From positions 3,914,889-3,978,888 of the forward strand of contig NW_022098008.1 in NCBI RefSeq assembly GCF_002288925.2: a DNA stretch of 64,000 nt, read 5' to 3'. Positions 60,955 through 64,000 of this stretch are shown in pieces (position 1 is the stretch's first letter; each line of letters begins with the position of its first letter). This DNA comes from Delphinapterus leucas (Eukaryota > Chordata > Mammalia > Artiodactyla > Monodontidae). Below the pieces are notes generated by a model. The model had not been told where the DNA came from, did not search any database, and saw nothing but the letters and a program-made list of their open reading frames with translations. Position numbers and translations under genes: made by a program.

Positions 60955-61632
60955 TTATGGGGCCTGGCCCAGTCCGACCTCCCATGGGTCAGGGAACAGT
61001 GCTCTTACCCCACTCACCTGGGAAGCCGAGGGCAAGTCCAGGTTGTCACCTGTGCCTATGACCCACCAGCAATAGATGGGAGAGTCCTACAACCCCCTCC
61101 TTGGGTTACATTCATTTGATAGACTGGCTCACAGAACTCAGGGAAACATTTTACTTACCAGATTACTTGTTTATTACAAAAGGATATAACTCAGGAACAG
61201 CCATATGAAACAGATACTTAGGGCAGGTATGGGGAAGGGTGTGGGGTTTCCATGCCCTCTCCAGGCACCACTCTCCCCTAAACTCCACCTGTTCACCAAC
61301 CTGGAAGCTCTGAGTCTGGTCCTTTTGGGTTTTTATGGAGGCTTCATTACATAGGCCTGCTTGATTAAATCATTGATCAACCTCCAACTGATTCAACCTC
61401 CAGCCCCTCTTCCCTACCTGGAGGTCAGGGGATGGCAATGAAAGTTCCAACCCTCTAATAACACGGTTGGGTCCCTTGGCAACTGGTCTCAATTTTGGTG
61501 CAAAGTCAGCTCATTAACATAACAAAATACACCTTTATTGCTCTCTGCACTCAGGAAATTCCAAGTTTGGAGAGCTCTGTGCTAGATATTGGAGGAAGAC
61601 CAAATATATACATCTTATTATAAATCACAAAT
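60955..61632 (-). mobile_element. Old retroviral LTR (ERVL/MaLR-like), near complete
   Basis: Plus-strand phrases 'gctcacagaactcagggaaa', 'cattttacttaccagattac', 'tttattacaaaaggatataac', 'gggtttttatggaggcttca', 'ttacataggc', 'gattaaatcattg', 'gttccaaccctctaataaca' and 'ttattataaatcacaa' follow a well-known mammalian LTR consensus in reverse orientation. I know the consensus but not its exact family name. On the minus strand an AATAAA lies near 61532, fitting an LTR. Confidence 0.68.
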
Positions 61633-62555
61633 GGGTTCCACGTGTTCTATGGCCGTTATATACCTTGTCCACCAGTTTCCTTCACCTCAGCCCGCAACCT
61701 GTCCCCCGGGCTGGAGTTTGCCCTCTATCTGAGTCACTCAGAGCACTGAATTCAGTGAACAGCTAAAAAAACTGGAAAACGTTCATCCCTGTAAAGGATA
61801 TTGTTTCTTTCTTCACAATGGAAAGATTCATTTTGGTTGTATTCAAAAAGGGAAAAAACATTCCTAAAAGTGAACCCTTTTATACCAGCTATCCTTCTTT
61901 CATTTCATCTGTTGAACTTATAAAAAGAGAGCCCCTGGGTGTCCTCATGTGATCGTAAGTAAGAGTTGGAAAATCTGATCCCCTTGCAGGCCACATTCAA
62001 CACAATCAGAGATAATTAGAGACCCTCGTTTACCAAGCATGCAACGCCCTGAACTCAGGACACAAGGACCCTCTGCCTACTGCAGAACCTTTGCCAGCCT
62101 CCAGTCTGGCGGACACTAATCAGGAGCTGTGTGCCTGTGCGTGTGGAGCAGGGAGGGGGTTCTAAGGCCACACACACCCCCAGGCAAGCCTTTATGGAAA
62201 AATTTCTCCCACTTTTGAAGAGTGTTTTCAAGGAAACAAATATGACAGAGAGATGGAGCAGAAGGCCCTGTGCAGCCAGAGGGTCCCACTGTCCCTGCCC
62301 AGGCTGCCTGGTGCTGCAGGGCTGCCAGAAGCAAGCGGCACCTACAGGTTCAGGGCGAGCTGGGCAAAGGAGGCCTGAGACCGCTGCCACCAGTTTCCTC
62401 TCCATCCTTTACAAAATGTGCAAAACCGGCCAAGCTGGGCTAAACTGAATAGGAAGGACTCTGGAACCATGAAGCAGGAGCCCAGACTCCTCGGACCTGC
62501 AGGAGGGAAGAGGTCAAGGAGGCCAGGAACAGTCAGTGGAGCAGAGTGGTCTCAG
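61633..62555. other. Unannotated sequence approaching the promoter
   Basis: No gene seen. GC content rises from about 62050. Opposed open frames (62055-62448) are unsupported. Confidence 0.45.
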
Positions 62556-62559
62556 GCGG

Positions 62560-62735
62560 GACACGTGCCTGAGAACACGCACTGGCACACGTGTGCACTC
62601 AAGCTCCAGCGCACACACATGCACGGGGCGGGGGGGACGTGCAAGCCGACACTGATGCGCATTCGCCTACACCCAGCTCATATACGTCCGTGCTCACACT
62701 GGAACGCGTGCACGTGCGTTCACACACACATGCCG
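62560..62735. promoter_or_regulatory. Cluster of CACGTG E-boxes in alternating purine/pyrimidine DNA
   Basis: Perfect CACGTG palindromes occur at 62562-62567, 62588-62593 and 62711-62716. They sit in CA/TG and GC-alternating runs (for example 'ggcacacgtgtgcac' and 'gcgtgcacgtgcgttcacac'), which can adopt left-handed DNA under supercoiling. CACGTG binds bHLH factors (MYC/MAX, USF, BHLHE40 families). The location is about 1.1-1.25 kb upstream of the ADAMTS16 start codon. A role is inferred only. Confidence 0.5.
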
Positions 62736-63396
62736 TCAACAGGTGTAGAACACGAGCTGGGCTTGTAGCCGGGCCGGTGGACGCGCCTCTGCTGCGCCCT
62801 CAGACTCCTGGAGCTAGTAGCACAACGGCGCAGTCCCCGACCTGGGCCGGGACCAACCCGCGACCGCAAAGCCTCCGCGATCAATGGCTACACCTAGGCC
62901 CCCAGCAGCCCCGGCACAGGCCAGTCAGCTGCTGCCCAGACCCCAGGGCCAGGAGCGCAGCTACATCCCAGGAGGACGAAGCTTCCTCGACCCCCCCTCG
63001 TCTCCCATCACTTCGCAGACTCGAGAGAAAAGCACATTCGTGTATACTCAGATCTGCGCATCCCTAAGGAAGTCCGGGCACCCCTGCTTCGCAGCTGATC
63101 TCCCCACGGGGCGGGAGGGCGGACCCAGCGGGACCCAGGCGCCGTTCTGCCGCATTCCGGCGGGCGGCAGGTGTCCGGCCATTGGATGCGCCGCTCCGGC
63201 CCTCGGGAGTGGGGATCGGGGCGCAGCGCGGCGAGATGCCAGCCAGTGTAGCCGTGCGTGGACTGCAGGTCCGGAGAACAGAGCGGGTGGCCCGACCTGC
63301 TGACGCCGCCGACCCTCGCTCGCGGTCCCCTCTCCACCCGCGTGCCCCCGGGACGGACGGCAAGGTGCCGACCGCGGGCCAGCGAACGCCCGGGTT

Positions 63397-63535
63397 CTCC
63401 CCGGTCCTCCTCCCCTCGAGCCTCACCCCGCTGCCCTCTCTCGCGCCTCTGTCGCCCCCCTCCTTTCTCCCCTCGCTTCGTCGCCCTCCCCTCCCCTGCC
63501 CTCGCCCTCCCCCTCCCCCGCTCTCCCACGGTGCG
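63397..63535. repeat. Promoter polypyrimidine tract
   Basis: About 140 bases are nearly all C and T on the plus strand, with isolated G and a few A, rich in CCCCTCC, CCTCC and CTCCC runs. The opposite strand has many runs of three or more G. Such tracts in promoters can form G-quadruplex or H-DNA and are often sensitive to single-strand nucleases. The antisense strand reads as long low-complexity Gly-Arg-Glu frames, which are artefacts. Confidence 0.85.
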
Positions 63536-63740
63536 GGCGGGTTCTCCGCCACCGCCCCGCCGCCGCGGCCGCCACTCCGCCCCCAGCGCGGCGCGGAGCC
63601 GCAGTAATAACCCTGGCGCGGGCGGCGCAGTGACTGCGGGCATCGTCCTGCGCGCCGGTCGGGCTGGTCCTCGGTGCCCGCTTGCACGGTCGCGGGGCTG
63701 GGTAGCATCCGCGGCCCCGGGCCCCTGCGAGCGCCCCTGG

Positions 63741-63812
63741 ATGGAGCCGTGCGTCCTCCCCGCGGGGGCGCAGCACCGGCTGCGGGCGCAGGGCGCGCAG
63801 GGCAGCCCGGCC
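63741..63812 (+). other. ADAMTS16: In-frame upstream extension with alternative ATG
   Basis: An ATG at 63741 opens the same frame as the main start and would add 24 residues (MEPCVLPAGAQHRLRAQGAQ and four more) before the signal peptide. Its context is weaker (T at -3, G at +4). The added part is basic and Ala/Gln-rich and would bury the signal peptide inside a longer leader. More likely 5' UTR, but use of both starts is possible. Confidence 0.45.
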
Positions 63813-64000
63813 ATGCTGGCCCCCGGCTGCGCGGCGCTCTGCCTGCTGCTGCTGGCTCAGGTGGGTGTGCAGGTGAGTCCCCGACTGCGGGGGCAGGGTC
63901 CCCAGAAGCTCCCCTCGCGCAGCCCCCGTCTCACCGAGGTGTCGCCGCTGTTTTCCAGCAGGCACCTGCGTGCGCCGTGGGACCCACAGCGGCCTCGCCG
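63813..64000 (+). CDS. ADAMTS16: ADAMTS16, N-terminal exons 1 and 2 (partial, cut by window end)
   Basis: Secreted zinc metalloprotease with thrombospondin type 1 repeats; it acts in extracellular matrix. Exon 1 coding is 63813-63872 and exon 2 begins at 63962. Seen directly: exon 1 reads MLAPGCAALCLLLLAQVGVQ, with a hydrophobic core (AALCLLLLA) fitting a signal peptide. After the intron the frame continues APACAVGPTAASP to the window end. From memory, human ADAMTS16 has a signal peptide ending LLAQVAEQ followed by APACAMGP, so the junction aligns across the splice. The start was chosen because its context (G at -3) is better than the in-frame upstream ATG at 63741 and gives a length close to the human signal peptide of about 24 residues. 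Propeptide, catalytic HExxH domain and TSP repeats lie beyond the window. ADAMTS18 is the nearest paralogue but, as I recall, begins quite differently. Confidence 0.85.
   Translation, partial: MLAPGCAALCLLLLAQVGVQVSPRLRGQGPQKLPSRSPRLTEVSPLFSSRHLRAPWDPQRPR
63873..63961 (+). other. ADAMTS16: ADAMTS16 intron 1 (89-base micro-intron)
   Basis: The donor is GCAG/GTGAGT at 63872/63873. A second, weaker donor, TCAG/GTGGGT, lies 12 bases upstream at 63860/63861. The acceptor region is CTGTTTTCCAGCAG, a tandem NAGNAG site. Splicing at 63962 gives GVQ-APAC; splicing three bases earlier (63959) would insert one Gln. Both keep phase 0. Without splicing the frame stays open to the window end, but the residues encoded (VSPRLRGQGPQKLPS and on) have no counterpart that I know of. 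Confidence 0.78.

Larger units (their letters stand above)
62740..64000. promoter_or_regulatory. CpG island promoter of ADAMTS16
   Basis: From about 62740 to the window end CpG dinucleotides are dense, in contrast to the CpG-poor 62 kb before. Densest at 63100-63840. GC boxes (Sp1/KLF-type) are visible at 63108-63116, 63117-63122, 63552-63561 (inverted) and 63577-63584 (inverted). An inverted CCAAT box is at 63181-63185. I find no TATA box at a suitable distance, so dispersed initiation is expected. The transcription start cannot be placed from sequence alone but probably lies between about 63200 and 63740. This is a typical CpG-island promoter of a developmentally expressed gene. Confidence 0.85.

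Noticed and set aside
62591..63067. Plus-strand 158-codon frame
   Set aside because: Spans CA/TG simple sequence and the CpG-island edge, shows no domain, and overlaps other frames of the same quality.
63182..63607. Plus-strand 141-codon frame in the promoter
   Set aside because: Proline/arginine-rich translation of the GC-rich tract, ended by TAA at 63605 before the ADAMTS16 start and out of frame with it. Probably 5' UTR or promoter.
63008..63814. Minus-strand frame of 268 codons in the CpG island, with overlapping 214- and 180-codon frames
   Set aside because: CpG islands lack AT-rich stop codons, so long frames arise by chance. The translations are low-complexity Gly/Arg/Glu/Pro runs produced by the pyrimidine tract, overlap in three phases, and run antisense to the ADAMTS16 promoter.
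63873..64000. Unspliced read-through of exon 1 as coding to the window end
   Set aside because: The frame is open, but the donor GTGAGT and acceptor CAGCAG bracket it, and only the spliced product matches the ADAMTS16 N-terminus.

Overview
This is a mammalian, almost certainly cetacean (whale or dolphin; hippopotamus not fully excluded), genomic window. The evidence is eight tRNA-derived SINEs of the CHR-1 and CHR-2 type. As I recall, CHR-2 is confined to whales and hippos. I saw no ruminant Bov-B or Bov-tA and no pig PRE-1 element. The genome style is typical mammalian: AT-rich intergenic DNA, many 5'-truncated L1 ends, old MIR/L2/MER5/MLT1 fossils, and one CpG island.

Layout: about the first 62.5 kb (1-62500) is intergenic. 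I found no convincing protein-coding gene there. It holds L1 fragments (1419-2572, 15298-15650, 18920-19707, 25499-25896, 32920-33325, 38965-40124, 44130-44672), CHR SINEs (15972, 17971, 18954, 35657, 42412, 46273 and 50291 and their downstream ends), LTR fossils (5780-6163, 27799-28281, 28644-29117, about 40190-40650, 46560-46925, 59598-59885, 60955-61632), a minisatellite (22047-22252), microsatellites and several short local duplications. Several insertions keep clear target-site duplications, which fixes their boundaries.

The only gene is at the right edge. From about 62740 the sequence becomes a CpG island with GC boxes, an inverted CCAAT box and a long polypyrimidine tract. At 63813 a start codon opens a hydrophobic signal-peptide reading frame. 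Exon 1 ends at a GTGAGT donor (63873). A tiny 89-base intron ends in a CAGCAG acceptor, and exon 2 begins at 63962. The spliced protein start matches my memory of the N-terminus of ADAMTS16, a secreted zinc metalloprotease with thrombospondin repeats. The window is cut 13 codons into exon 2.

In human, ADAMTS16 lies on 5p15.3 beside a large gene-poor interval towards IRX1. If synteny holds, the rest of this window is part of that gene desert, which would explain the absence of genes and leaves its non-repeat stretches as candidate regulatory DNA. I see no new multi-gene system. The most useful observations are the micro-intron gene start, the promoter architecture, and a few unusual repeat structures.
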